64,000 bases of DNA from positions 137,762 through 201,761 of the forward strand of contig NZ_PQFZ01000007.1 of NCBI RefSeq assembly GCF_002917105.1, in the 5' to 3' direction. The notes under the pieces were generated by a model, which ran no database searches, was not told the origin of the DNA, and worked only from the letters and a program-made list of their open reading frames with translations. The DNA comes from Allobosea psychrotolerans. GTDB taxonomy: Bacteria; Pseudomonadota; Alphaproteobacteria; Rhizobiales; Beijerinckiaceae. Positions 52,170-61,021 of the stretch are shown in pieces. The translations under genes and the position numbers were made by a program. Positions within the stretch are counted from its first letter, which is position 1; the number at the start of each line of letters is the position of its first letter.

Positions 52170-53231
52170 ATGCTCACCATGACTGCAATCCCCCGGGCCC
52201 TTCGTAGCGATGACAGCCCGATACAACACGCCAGCGATGCGCATGACGTCCAAAATGGAATCGAAATGTTTCTGCCGACAACCGGCCACCCCATTCAGGA
52301 ATGTCGGGCAGCGCTTGCAATCGCAGTGCTGATCCCTTGCCATAACGAGGCACTGACGATCGCTGCCGTGGTGCGGGCTTTCCAGACGAGCCTGCCGGAG
52401 GCGGCCATCTATGTCTACGACAACAATTCCAGCGACGGCACGGCCGAAATCGCGCGCCAAGCGGGTGCGATCGTCCGCAGCGAGCACCGGCAGGGCAAGG
52501 GTTATGTCGTTCGGCGGATGTTCAGCGATGTCGAGGCCGACATCTATCTGCTGGTCGATGGCGATGCGACCTATGAGGCGGAAGCCGCGCCAAGGCTTGT
52601 GGCGGAACTCCTCGCCGGCCCCTACGACAAGGTCAACGGCGCGCGGGTCCATCACCGGCGCGGCGCCTATCGCCGCGGCCATGTGCTCGGCAACAGGGTT
52701 TTAAGCGGCCTCGTCTCGCGGATATTCGGCGCCCAAAGCCGCGACATGCTGTCTGGCTACAAGGTGCTTTCGCGCCGCTTCGTGAAATCCTTCCCCGCCA
52801 CCAGCAACGGTTTCGAAATCGAGACCGAATTGCTGGTCCATGCGCTAGACCTCGACGTGCCGATGTCCGAGATCGAAACGCTCTACAGGGAGCGGCCTGC
52901 CGGGTCGGAAAGCAAGCTCTCGACCTTCAAGGACGGCTTGCGGATCTTCGGCCTGATCCTGCATCTGGTGCGCGATCTCCTGCCGCTCCAGTTCTTCGCC
53001 CTGATCGGCGCGCTCTTCGTACTGTCCTCGCTCGGGCTCGGTATCCCCGTGATCGTCGCCTTCATCGAGACGGGCTGGGTCACGCGCCTGCCGACCGCGG
53101 TTCTCTCCGTCGGATTGATGATCGCAGGCCTGCTCGCCTTCGTGACCGGCTTGATTCTCGACAGCGTCGCGCGGGGACGACGCGAGAAGAAGCTCCTCGC
53201 CTATCTCGGCCATCCGACCGCCGGCGGCTGA
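52170..53231 (+). CDS. Family 2 glycosyltransferase, GtrB/polyprenyl-phosphate type
   Basis: A protein of up to 353 aa. The GT-A core starts VLIPCHNEALTIAAVV, with YDNNSSDGTAEIA, VDGDATYE (the DxD-like metal site) and RDMLSGYKVLSRRFVKSFP. The C-terminus has two membrane helices (about 275-300 and 312-335). This layout is that of GtrB, which loads a sugar onto undecaprenyl phosphate at the cytoplasmic face. An ATG at 52266 (GGAA upstream) is an equally likely start and would remove 32 unconserved residues. The GtrA-like gene follows 4 bases later, and the GT-C-like gene is divergent. Confidence 0.85.
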   Translation: MLTMTAIPRALRSDDSPIQHASDAHDVQNGIEMFLPTTGHPIQECRAALAIAVLIPCHNEALTIAAVVRAFQTSLPEAAIYVYDNNSSDGTAEIARQAGAIVRSEHRQGKGYVVRRMFSDVEADIYLLVDGDATYEAEAAPRLVAELLAGPYDKVNGARVHHRRGAYRRGHVLGNRVLSGLVSRIFGAQSRDMLSGYKVLSRRFVKSFPATSNGFEIETELLVHALDLDVPMSEIETLYRERPAGSESKLSTFKDGLRIFGLILHLVRDLLPLQFFALIGALFVLSSLGLGIPVIVAFIETGWVTRLPTAVLSVGLMIAGLLAFVTGLILDSVARGRREKKLLAYLGHPTAGG

Positions 53232-53235
53232 GGCG

Positions 53236-53646
53236 ATGCCCCCCAAGCGGCTCGGACGCTTCCCGCGCTTCCTCGGTGTCGGAGCCCTTGGCTTCCTCGT
53301 CGATGGCGGCGTCTTTGCCGCCGCCATCGAAGGATTGATGCTTGGCCCGATAGCGGCCCGGATCCTCTCATTCCTGGCCGCGGCCTCGTTCACCTGGGCG
53401 CTGAACCGCAGATTCACCTTCTCCGATCGCGCCTCCAGCCGGCCCGCCGCCGAGCTTGGACGCTACACGCTCTCGAGCCTAGCGGCCGGCGCCGTCAATC
53501 TGATGGCCTATACGGCCATCGTCCTGACTCTCGGCTCAGTTGGGGCAGTTCCCTATATCGCGCTCGCCGCGGGCGTCGGCGCCGGCCTGATGTTCAACTT
53601 CGCGCTCTATGACCGCGTCGTCTTCCGCAGCGACGCGGAGAGATAG
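53236..53646 (+). CDS. GtrA-family membrane protein (polyprenyl-linked sugar flippase)
   Basis: A 136-aa protein with four membrane helices and the GtrA signatures FLGVGALGFLVDGGVFAA and FTWALNRRFTFSDRA. GtrA proteins are thought to flip undecaprenyl-phosphate-linked sugars to the periplasm. It is 4 bases after the GtrB-like gene and converges on ccr, with only 2 bases between the two stop codons. Confidence 0.9.
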   Translation: MPPKRLGRFPRFLGVGALGFLVDGGVFAAAIEGLMLGPIAARILSFLAAASFTWALNRRFTFSDRASSRPAAELGRYTLSSLAAGAVNLMAYTAIVLTLGSVGAVPYIALAAGVGAGLMFNFALYDRVVFRSDAER

Positions 53647-53648
53647 CC

Positions 53649-54911
53649 TCACCCCGCCAGCGCCTCGGCCACATCCTCATAGGTCCGCAGGCCCGTGCGC
53701 GGCGCGGTCACCAGCACCGCCATATTGCCCGGCGCATGCTCGTTCTTCCACATCTTCTGATGAGCGAGCGGGATCTTGTCCCAGGGGAAGACCTCGGACA
53801 TGCAAGGGTCGACCCGGCGGTCGAGCACGAACTGGTTGGCGGCGCTCGCCTGTTTGAGATGGGCGAAATGCGAGCCCTGCACACGCTTCTGCCGCATCCA
53901 GACATAGCGGGCGTCGAAGGTGATGTTGAAGCCCGAGGTGCCGGCGCAGAACACGATCATGCCGCCGCGCTTGGCGACGAGACATGAAACCGGGAAAGTC
54001 GCCTCGCCGGGATGCTCGAAGACGATATCGACATCCTTCTTGCCGGTGATGTCCCAGATCGCCTTGCCGAACTTGCGCGCCTCCTTGGTCCAGTCGTTGT
54101 ATTCGGGGCTGTTGACCTTGGGCATCTGGCCCCAGCAGTTGAAATCCTTGCGGTTGATCACGCCCTTGGCGCCGAGGCCGAGCACGTAATCGCGCTTGCT
54201 CTCGTCGGAGATCACGCCGATGGCGTTGGCGCCGGACGCCGCACAGAGCTGCACGCCGAAGACGCCAAGACCACCCGACGCGCCCCAGATCAGCACGTTG
54301 TCGCCGGGCTTGATCGTATGAGGGGCGTGGCCGAAGAGCATGCGATAGGCCGTCGCCAGCGTCAGCGTGTAGCAGGCGGCCTCCTCCCAGGCGAGGTGCT
54401 TGGGCTTCTGCATCAGCTGGCGCGACTGCACCCGGCAGAACTGGGCGAAGGAACCATCCGGCGTCTCATAACCCCAGATGCGCTGGGATGAGGAGAACAT
54501 CGGGTCGCCGCCATTGCACTCCTCGTCGTCGCCGTCATCCTGATTGCAGTGGACGATGACCTCGTCGCCGACCTTCCAGCGCTTCACCTTGGTGCCGACG
54601 GCCCAGACGATGCCGGAGCAATCCGAACCCGCCACATGCAACGAGCCCTTGTGGACGTCGAAAGGCGAGATCGGCTGGCCCAGCCCCGCCCAGATGCCGT
54701 TGTAATTGACGCCGCCGGCCATCACGAGCAGCAGCACCTCCTCCTCGCCGATCGCCCAGGTCGGGATCACCTCGATCTGGAAACTCTCGAGCGGCGGGCC
54801 GTGGCGCTCGCGCCGGATCGTCCAGGCATACATGCTGGCCGGCACATGGCCGAGCGGCGGCAGTTCGTTCAGCTCGTAGAGATCCTTGAGCGCGGCCTGC
54901 GGCTTGGACAT
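53649..54911 (-). CDS. ccr: Crotonyl-CoA carboxylase/reductase
   Basis: A 420-aa MDR-family enzyme that reductively carboxylates crotonyl-CoA to ethylmalonyl-CoA with NADPH and CO2, the defining step of the ethylmalonyl-CoA pathway for acetyl-CoA assimilation. Characteristic blocks are AGGVNYNGIWAGLG, QDDGDDEECNGGDPMF, RIWGYETPDGSFAQF, the nucleotide loop WGASGGLGVFGVQL, and QGSHFAHLKQA, together marking Ccr rather than other enoyl reductases. Its length is normal for the family. The methylsuccinyl-CoA-dehydrogenase-like gene is 5 kb downstream. Ethylmalonyl-CoA mutase is not in the window. Confidence 0.95.
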   Translation of the reverse strand: MSKPQAALKDLYELNELPPLGHVPASMYAWTIRRERHGPPLESFQIEVIPTWAIGEEEVLLLVMAGGVNYNGIWAGLGQPISPFDVHKGSLHVAGSDCSGIVWAVGTKVKRWKVGDEVIVHCNQDDGDDEECNGGDPMFSSSQRIWGYETPDGSFAQFCRVQSRQLMQKPKHLAWEEAACYTLTLATAYRMLFGHAPHTIKPGDNVLIWGASGGLGVFGVQLCAASGANAIGVISDESKRDYVLGLGAKGVINRKDFNCWGQMPKVNSPEYNDWTKEARKFGKAIWDITGKKDVDIVFEHPGEATFPVSCLVAKRGGMIVFCAGTSGFNITFDARYVWMRQKRVQGSHFAHLKQASAANQFVLDRRVDPCMSEVFPWDKIPLAHQKMWKNEHAPGNMAVLVTAPRTGLRTYEDVAEALAG

Positions 54912-55114
54912 CGTCGTCTCCCTGTTCTTGTTCGCCGGCGGCTTATCGCGCGCGCTCGACTGCTCCCTCGGCTAGGCAGGCGATGATGCCGCGTCATGCT
55001 GCGCTGCGCCATCCCCCTAAGGAATATACTGCAGCGCAAAAAACAGACGACAATTTCACCGGAGCGCACCGGCCGCATGCTAGCATCCGCCGGCTGCCAA
55101 CAGGATTCGTCGCG

Positions 55115-55423
55115 ATGCGCGCCTATTTTCTGATGCTCGGCCTGCCCGATATGGCGATGCCGCAAATGCTCGTCCTGATCGCCATCATCGTCACCGCCGC
55201 CTTCGCGCTGGCCTGGATCGCCGACGCCATTCTCGGCGATGGCGGCTTCGGCGTCTTTTTCAACGCCGTGATCCTGCTCATCGGCGCCTTCATCGGCGCG
55301 CTGATCTGGAAGCGCCTCGGCTATACGATCGGCACCAGCCCGCAGGCGACGGCCGCCATCGTCTCCACCTGCGCGGGCATGGTGCTGCTGCTGATAGGCG
55401 GCGTGTTGCGACGCTGGATGTGA
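55115..55423 (+). CDS. Small membrane protein of unknown function
   Basis: A protein of about 102 aa from the ATG at 55115 (AGGA about 10 bases upstream), with three hydrophobic segments at about 17-38, 47-68 and 80-97. The frame is open from 54983, but the earlier residues are charged and not membrane-like. I recognise no family; the length and layout resemble many uncharacterised inner-membrane proteins. It converges on ubiG. Confidence 0.6.
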   Translation: MRAYFLMLGLPDMAMPQMLVLIAIIVTAAFALAWIADAILGDGGFGVFFNAVILLIGAFIGALIWKRLGYTIGTSPQATAAIVSTCAGMVLLLIGGVLRRWM

Positions 55424-55441
55424 GACCCTGCCCTGCGCCGC

Positions 55442-56197
55442 TCAGGCCGGCCTGTAAGCCGCCAGCATGTAGTTGACGTCGGTGTCGCGCGCGGCCGACC
55501 AGCGGTCGGCGAGCGGATTGTAGACCACGCCGGTGCTCTCGCCGAGATCGAGCCCGCCGGCCTCGATCGCCGCGCCAAGCTCGTCGGGCGTCACGAACTT
55601 GTTCCAGTCATGCGTGCCGCGCGGCAGCCAGCGCAGCACATATTCCGCACCGACGATGGCGAGCGCATAGGATTTCAACGTGCGGTTCAGCGTCGCCATC
55701 ACCAGGAGGCCGCCGGGCTTCACCGCCCGGCAGCAAGCCGCCACAAAAGCATCGACATCGGCGACATGCTCGACGACCTCCATCGCCAGCACGATGTCGA
55801 AGCTCCGCCCCTCCGCAACCAGCGCCTCGATCGTCTCCTGGCGATAATCGATCGCAAGCCCGCTTTTCCCAGCATGGGCGCGAGCCACGGTGACATTGGT
55901 CGGCGCCGGATCGAGCCCGGTCACTTGCGCGCCCAGCCGCGCGAGGGGCTCGGAGAGCACGCCGCCGCCGCAGCCGATGTCGACAAGGGTCAGGCCGTCC
56001 AGCGCTGTCAGCGTCCGGGGATCGCGCGAGAACCGCGCGCAGGCCAGGTCGCGAACGAAGCCCAATCGCACCGGATTGAACTTGTGCAGCACCGCCATGG
56101 GCCCCTTCGGGTCCCACCAGGTCTTGGCGATGGCCTCGAAACGCGCGACCTCGGCAGGATCGATCGTCGAGCCGTCGCGCTGAGCCGTCGCTGCCAT
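55442..56197 (-). CDS. ubiG: Ubiquinone biosynthesis O-methyltransferase UbiG
   Basis: A 251-aa class I methyltransferase that carries out the two O-methylations in ubiquinone synthesis. It shows the UbiG hallmark EVARFEAIAKTWWDPKGPMAVLHKFNPVRL, motif I VDIGCGGGVLSEPLA, GLDPAPTNV, AMEVVEHV and TLNRTLKSYALAIVGAEYVLRWLPRGTHDW. It is divergent from lysC, an arrangement common in Hyphomicrobiales. Confidence 0.94.
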   Translation of the reverse strand: MAATAQRDGSTIDPAEVARFEAIAKTWWDPKGPMAVLHKFNPVRLGFVRDLACARFSRDPRTLTALDGLTLVDIGCGGGVLSEPLARLGAQVTGLDPAPTNVTVARAHAGKSGLAIDYRQETIEALVAEGRSFDIVLAMEVVEHVADVDAFVAACCRAVKPGGLLVMATLNRTLKSYALAIVGAEYVLRWLPRGTHDWNKFVTPDELGAAIEAGGLDLGESTGVVYNPLADRWSAARDTDVNYMLAAYRPA

Positions 56198-56346
56198 GGC
56201 TTTATTCCTTCTTGATCAGAAGCCGGTTGCTTCGCATTGACAGTCCGGCCGCCGCCCGTCATCTACACCGGCCTCGCGTAGGGCGCGAGGGTGACCTTTC
56301 GTCCCGGCTCGTCCGGGACTGTTGATCTGAGAGCCTCTGGACCGCC

Positions 56347-57585
56347 ATGGCCCGTCTGGTGATGAAATTCGGCGGAACCTCCGTCGCCACTGTCGAGCGC
56401 ATCAAGAACGCCGCCCGTCACGTCAAACGCGAGTTCGACGCCGGCCATGAGGTCGCGGTCGTGGTCTCGGCGATGTCCGGCAAGACCAATGAATTGGTCG
56501 GCTGGTGCAAGGAAGCCGCCGCGCTCCACGACCAGGCCGAGTACGATGTCGTCGTCGCCTCGGGCGAGCAGGTGACCTCGGGCCTGATGGCGATCGTGCT
56601 GCAGGAACTCGGCCTGCCCGCACGCTCCTGGCAGGGCTGGCAGATCCCGATCTACGGCTCGGACGCGCATGGCTCCTCGCGCATCGAGGCAGTCGAGCCC
56701 GCCGGCATCGTGGCCGGCTTCGACCGCAATCGCGAGATCGCGGTGTGCTCCGGCTTCCAGGGTGTCCATGCCTTGACCAACCGCATCGTCACGCTTGGGC
56801 GTGGCGGCTCGGACACCAGCGCGGTCGCGCTCGCAGCGGGGCTGAAGGCCGATCGCTGCGACATCTACACCGATGTCGACGGCGTCTACACCACCGACCC
56901 GCGCGTCGTGCCCAAGGCCCGGCGCATGGACAAGGTCTCCTTCGAGGAGATGCTGGAGATGGCCTCGCTCGGCTCCAAGGTGCTGCAGGTGCGCTCGGTC
57001 GAGATCGCCATGGTCCAGCGGGTGCCGACCTATGTGCGCTCCTCCTTCGACGACCCCGACAATCCGAAAACTGGTACTCTTATCTGCGACGAGGACGACA
57101 TCGTGGAACAGCAGATCGTCACCGGCATCGCGTTTTCACGCGACGAAGCCCAGATCACGCTCCGGCGCGTCGCCGACCAGCCCGGCGTGGCGGCGGCGAT
57201 CTTCGGCCCGCTCGCCGATGCCAACATCAATGTCGACATGATCATCCAGGTCGTCTCCGACGACCAGGCGACGACCGACATCACCTTCACCGTGCCGACC
57301 GCCGATTTCGAGCGGGCGCGCACGCTGCTGGAGAGCCGGCACGACCAGATCGCTTATCAGTCGCTCCAGGGCGCGACCGATGTGGTCAAGATCTCGGCGA
57401 TCGGCGTGGGTATGCGCAGCCATGCCGGCGTCGCGGCGCGCGCCTTCCGGGCGCTGGCCGAGAAGGGCATCAACATCCGCGCGATCACGACCTCCGAGAT
57501 CAAGTTCTCGGTGCTGATCGACGCCGCCTATACCGAGCTTGCGGTGCGCACGCTGCACTCGCTCTACGGGCTCGACGCCGCGTAA
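56347..57585 (+). CDS. lysC: Aspartate kinase (aspartokinase)
   Basis: A 412-aa aspartokinase, the first enzyme of the lysine/threonine/methionine branch. It begins MARLVMKFGGTSVATVERI and has LTNRIVTLGRGGSDTSAVALAAGL and the Asp-rich IYTDVDGVYTTDPR. Two ACT domains follow from about residue 265 (VVSDDQATTDITFTV and VGMRSHAGVAARAFRAL) for allosteric feedback. Length and layout are typical of the class with an internal beta-subunit start. A strong terminator lies 33 bases after the stop. Confidence 0.95.
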   Translation: MARLVMKFGGTSVATVERIKNAARHVKREFDAGHEVAVVVSAMSGKTNELVGWCKEAAALHDQAEYDVVVASGEQVTSGLMAIVLQELGLPARSWQGWQIPIYGSDAHGSSRIEAVEPAGIVAGFDRNREIAVCSGFQGVHALTNRIVTLGRGGSDTSAVALAAGLKADRCDIYTDVDGVYTTDPRVVPKARRMDKVSFEEMLEMASLGSKVLQVRSVEIAMVQRVPTYVRSSFDDPDNPKTGTLICDEDDIVEQQIVTGIAFSRDEAQITLRRVADQPGVAAAIFGPLADANINVDMIIQVVSDDQATTDITFTVPTADFERARTLLESRHDQIAYQSLQGATDVVKISAIGVGMRSHAGVAARAFRALAEKGINIRAITTSEIKFSVLIDAAYTELAVRTLHSLYGLDAA

Positions 57586-57618
57586 GGCGCCAGGCCTTCA
57601 CGGCGCCGGTCCAAGCGA

Positions 57619-57665
57619 CCCTCCAGCATCAGACCGAATATCGCGTTCGGTCTGATGCTGGAGGG
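57619..57665. terminator. Strong bidirectional Rho-independent terminator
   Basis: Two perfectly complementary 20-base arms (57619-57638 and 57646-57665) surround the loop TATCGCG. On the plus strand the stem is followed by TTTTGATTTT, which suits termination after lysC. The minus-strand gene ends at 57629, inside the left arm, so the same stem can end that transcript. Confidence 0.9.
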
Positions 57666-58480
57666 TTTTGATTTTGCATCGGCTGGCCCGCCGCGCCCGC
57701 ACCATTCAGATGCAGCGCGAAGCCCGCTGCATCCGGCTCGCCCAGCTCGGGGCGCAGCCGCATGCTCGGGATCAGGTAGTCGCCACCGTTCTGCCGCCGA
57801 TAGGGGATCGGCGGGGTGGAACCAAGCGTGCGCATCCGCTCGCGCAGGCGTTCCGCCACTGCCGCGAACCCGGCCTCGTCGAGACGATCGACCCTGTAGG
57901 CCACGAAGGGCGGCAGCACGTCATAGCCCGGATAGTACAGGATGCCGTGATTGATCGGGAACAGCAGATCGTCGATCGGGCCGTTGATGCCGCGATCCGA
58001 GTAATGCTCCTCCCAGCCGCCGGCGGTCACCAGCAGCATGGCGCGCTTTCCCGCGAGGGTGCCCTCGCCATAGCGGTCGCCCCAGCGCGTCTCGCTGTGT
58101 TCGCCGACGCCATAGGCGAAGCCATAGGCATAGACCCGGTCGACCCAGCCCTTCAGGATCGCCGGCATGGCGAACCACCACAGCGGGAACTGCAGGATCA
58201 GCATGTCGGCCCAGAGCAGCTTCTCCTGCTCGGCCTTGACGTCAGCGGTCAGGGAATTACCGGCGAAAGCCTCTCCGGAGGCGGCCGCCGGCTTGAGCCG
58301 CGCGTCGGGCGCCAGCGTGGGGAAATCGGCGCGGTCGATCTCGGATTTCCAGCCATCGGCATAGAGATCCGACACCCGCACCTCATGGCCCAGGGCTTCC
58401 AGTTCCTTGATGGCGACGTCGTGCAGCGCGCCATTGAGCGAACGCGGCTCGGGATGAGCGAAGACAAACAGGATTTTCAT
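57629..58480 (-). CDS. NAD(P)H dehydrogenase (quinone), flavodoxin-fold
   Basis: A protein of about 283 aa with the NQO/MdaB-like flavodoxin fold: MKILFVFAHPEPRSLNGAL (FMN/FAD phosphate loop), LLWADMLILQFPLWWFAMPAILKGWVDRV, and VTAGGWEEHYSDRGINGP. It reduces quinones by two electrons, protecting against redox-cycling compounds. The ATG at 58480 matches family N-termini. The C-terminal residues are coded within a terminator hairpin and may be non-essential. It is divergent from a LysR gene with a palindromic operator between. Confidence 0.87.
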   Translation of the reverse strand: MKILFVFAHPEPRSLNGALHDVAIKELEALGHEVRVSDLYADGWKSEIDRADFPTLAPDARLKPAAASGEAFAGNSLTADVKAEQEKLLWADMLILQFPLWWFAMPAILKGWVDRVYAYGFAYGVGEHSETRWGDRYGEGTLAGKRAMLLVTAGGWEEHYSDRGINGPIDDLLFPINHGILYYPGYDVLPPFVAYRVDRLDEAGFAAVAERLRERMRTLGSTPPIPYRRQNGGDYLIPSMRLRPELGEPDAAGFALHLNGAGAAGQPMQNQNPPASDRTRYSV

Positions 58481-58555
58481 GGGTGGACGATCCGGTGATG
58501 GGTTGATTGCCATCCAAGTAGCCAGAGACCGCTCAATCCGTTAGATGTCGGCAAT

Positions 58556-58569
58556 GCATAAGATTATGC
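58556..58569. promoter_or_regulatory. Candidate operator between the quinone oxidoreductase and LysR genes
   Basis: GCATAA-GA-TTATGC is a perfect 14-bp palindrome in AT-rich DNA, 7 bases before the LysR ATG and in the 95-base divergent gap. It is the only strong symmetry there and is probably the binding site of the LysR protein. Confidence 0.5.
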
Positions 58570-58575
58570 CAGATA

Positions 58576-59502
58576 ATGGATAGATCTGACGTCACGCTCG
58601 AACGCATGCGCAGCTTCGTCCGCGTCGCCGAGCGCGGCAGCCTGTCGGCGGTCGCGCGCGAGCTCGGCGTCGGGCAGTCGACGATCACCCGGCATCTGCG
58701 CGAGCTTGAGGACGCGCTCGGCGTGCCGCTTCTCAGCCGGACCACCCGGCGCGTCACGATGACCGATGAAGGTGGCCGCTACTATGCCGACTGCATCCAG
58801 ATCCTGCGCCTGGTCGAGCAGGCCGGCGACGAGGCGCGCGGCACGCGCGGCGCGCCGGCCGGCACGATCCGGATCTCCTGCACCGCGGCGTTCGGGGTCC
58901 TGCACGCCAGCCGCCTGATCTTCGCCTTTCAGGATTGTTATCCCGAGATCGGCGTCGATCTCAGCCTCACCGACGAACGTGTCGACCTGGTCCGGGAAGG
59001 CGTGGATATCGCGCTGCGGCTGGGTCCGCTCAGCGACAGCTCGATGAAGCTGCGGGCTCTCGGCCAGTGCCGGCGCCTGCTGGTGGCGGCGCCGGACTAT
59101 CTGGCGGCGCGCGGGCGACCGACGATTCCGCAGGATCTCTCCGGCCATGAAGGCATCCGGATGTCGAATGTGGCGGGCAGCGATACGCTGATCCTGCAAG
59201 GACCGGACGGCGCGCGCCATGTCGTGCCCTTTGGCGGGCGTTTCCGGGTCGACCACGGGCTTGCCGCGCGCGAAGCTCTGGCAGCCGGGCGCGGCATCGG
59301 CCCCACCCATCAATGGCTGGTCGGCGATCTCCTGGCGGACGGCCGGCTCGAGGCGATCCTGCCCGACTACGCGCTGCCTTTCGTGCCGCTGAGCCTGCTG
59401 ATCGTGCCCGAGCGCGCAGGCATCGCCCGGGTTCGGCTGCTGGTCGATTTCCTCGCCCAACAGATCAGCGGCATTGCGGGGATCGAAGCGCCGCGGCCTT
59501 AG
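58576..59502 (+). CDS. LysR-family regulator, divergent from the quinone oxidoreductase gene
   Basis: A 308-aa LysR protein of the CrgA/DsdC-like group: wHTH RMRSFVRVAERGSLSAVARELGVGQSTITRHL, and effector domain from GTIRISCTAAFGVLHASRLI. LysR proteins of this kind next to flavodoxin-fold quinone reductases usually sense quinones or oxidants. No membrane or extra domain is present. Confidence 0.88.
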   Translation: MDRSDVTLERMRSFVRVAERGSLSAVARELGVGQSTITRHLRELEDALGVPLLSRTTRRVTMTDEGGRYYADCIQILRLVEQAGDEARGTRGAPAGTIRISCTAAFGVLHASRLIFAFQDCYPEIGVDLSLTDERVDLVREGVDIALRLGPLSDSSMKLRALGQCRRLLVAAPDYLAARGRPTIPQDLSGHEGIRMSNVAGSDTLILQGPDGARHVVPFGGRFRVDHGLAAREALAAGRGIGPTHQWLVGDLLADGRLEAILPDYALPFVPLSLLIVPERAGIARVRLLVDFLAQQISGIAGIEAPRP

Positions 59503-59634
59503 GGTTTCCGCAGAGGGCTCCAGGTTCATTCATAGGCACGACACAGCCTAAAATACATGCAGGCAAGCTCCGAGGTTCATTAAGATTTTGATGGGATTGT
59601 CTTACGGAGGCAAACCTTCAGGCTGCAGCATTCC

Positions 59635-61017
59635 TTGGACCGTAATCCGAAAACCGATTCATCGGGAGTGAAGCCTGTCGCCATCACTGGCGCAGCCGTC
59701 GAGCGCCTCCTGCTGGCATCGGGCGTCGACGACGAGGCCCGCGCGATCGCCCGCTCCCTGCTGCCGGTCCTCTCCGCCAGGGCCGGCGCTGCCTGCCACG
59801 CCTATTGCGATCATCTCGAACGCTCCGTCGCCGACATGAAGCCTATGGTCGCCCAGCACCGGCCGGCGGTGGTCCAGGCCGAGGAGCAGCATCTCCGGAC
59901 CTTGTTCGACGGCGCCTTCGGCGAGGATTACGTCGCCTCCCTGAACAAGGCGGCCCTGACCGAGTTCGGCGACGCCCTGGGCATCCGCACGCGGCTGGGC
60001 ACGACGCTGCGCCTGATCGATCCGCTCTTCAAGGAAATCGGCCGCCGCCGACGCTTCGGCAGCCGCAAGGCAATCGAGGAATGCGCGGCCCTGACCCGGC
60101 TGATCCTCTGCGACGCCATCGCAGCGACCTCCTGCCATCAGCGGGCGAGCCGCATCAACCTGACGCAGCGCGAGAACCAGCTCCATCTGGCCGCCTCGTC
60201 CTTCCAGAACAACATCGTCCAGCTGTCGGAGAGCCTGAAGACCGCGGCCACGACCTTGAGAAACTACGCCGCGACCAGCCATTACCGCAGCGGCCAGGCG
60301 GACCGGGAAGCCACGCTCGCGGAGGATGCGGCGCGCGACTGCACCCAGCGCATCACCAGCACGGTGACGGCGACGAATGATCTGGTGCAGGCGCTCGACC
60401 ATGTCAGCAGCGAGGCGCAGCAGAGCTTCTCAATCACCGGCCAGGCCGTCGCCGACACGCGCGAGGTCACCTCGTCGATCGCCGTACTGGCGGAGGCTGC
60501 CGGCCGCATCGGCTCGATCGTGACCCTGATCCAGCAGATCGCGACCAAGACCAACCTGCTCGCCTTGAACGCCACCATCGAGGCGGCGCGCGCCGGCGAG
60601 GCCGGCAAGGGCTTCGCGGTCGTCGCCGGCGAGGTCAAATCGCTGGCGCACCAGACCGCCAGCGCCACCGCCGAGATTTCGACGCAGATCGCGCAAGTGC
60701 AGTCGGCGACCGAATCCTGCGTCAGCCATGTGAACTCGATCAGCCTGACCATCGCCCGGCTGGAGGAATCGTCGGCCTCGATCGCCCAGACGGTCCAGCA
60801 GCAATCGGCCGCCACGAACGAGATGGCCGTCAACACGCAGGAAGCCGCCACCAGGACGCAGGAAGGCCTGCTCTCGGCCAAGGCCGCGCGAATGTCGATC
60901 GGCGACGTCACCAAGATGTCGATCGAGCTCGACAGCGCCGCCGTCCAGGTCGAGGCCTCGGCCGGGATGATCAGCGACCTCGTCACGCATTTCCTGTCGA
61001 ACCTGCATGCGGCCTGA
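59635..61017 (+). CDS. Soluble globin-coupled methyl-accepting chemotaxis-type sensor
   Basis: A 460-aa cytoplasmic receptor: a protoglobin-like sensor domain (about 20-165), a linker, and an MCP signalling domain (about 195-455) with the hairpin [17 protein letters not shown] and the [20 protein letters not shown] segment. No transmembrane helix is seen. The sensor has the [15 protein letters not shown] motif of globin-coupled sensors, but the usual proximal His before IGL is not apparent in [17 protein letters not shown]. Haem binding is therefore doubtful. The start is uncertain: the TTG at 59635 has no close ribosome site, and a GGAGG lies 25 bases upstream of it. Confidence 0.82.
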   Translation: MDRNPKTDSSGVKPVAITGAAVERLLLASGVDDEARAIARSLLPVLSARAGAACHAYCDHLERSVADMKPMVAQHRPAVVQAEEQHLRTLFDGAFGEDYVASLNKAALTEFGDALGIRTRLGTTLRLIDPLFKEIGRRRRFGSRKAIEECAALTRLILCDAIAATSCHQRASRINLTQRENQLHLAASSFQNNIVQLSESLKTAATTLRNYAATSHYRSGQADREATLAEDAARDCTQRITSTVTATNDLVQALDHVSSEAQQSFSITGQAVADTREVTSSIAVLAEAAGRIGSIVTLIQQIATKTNLLALNATIEAARAGEAGKGFAVVAGEVKSLAHQTASATAEISTQIAQVQSATESCVSHVNSISLTIARLEESSASIAQTVQQQSAATNEMAVNTQEAATRTQEGLLSAKAARMSIGDVTKMSIELDSAAVQVEASAGMISDLVTHFLSNLHAA

Positions 61018-61021
61018 GGCT

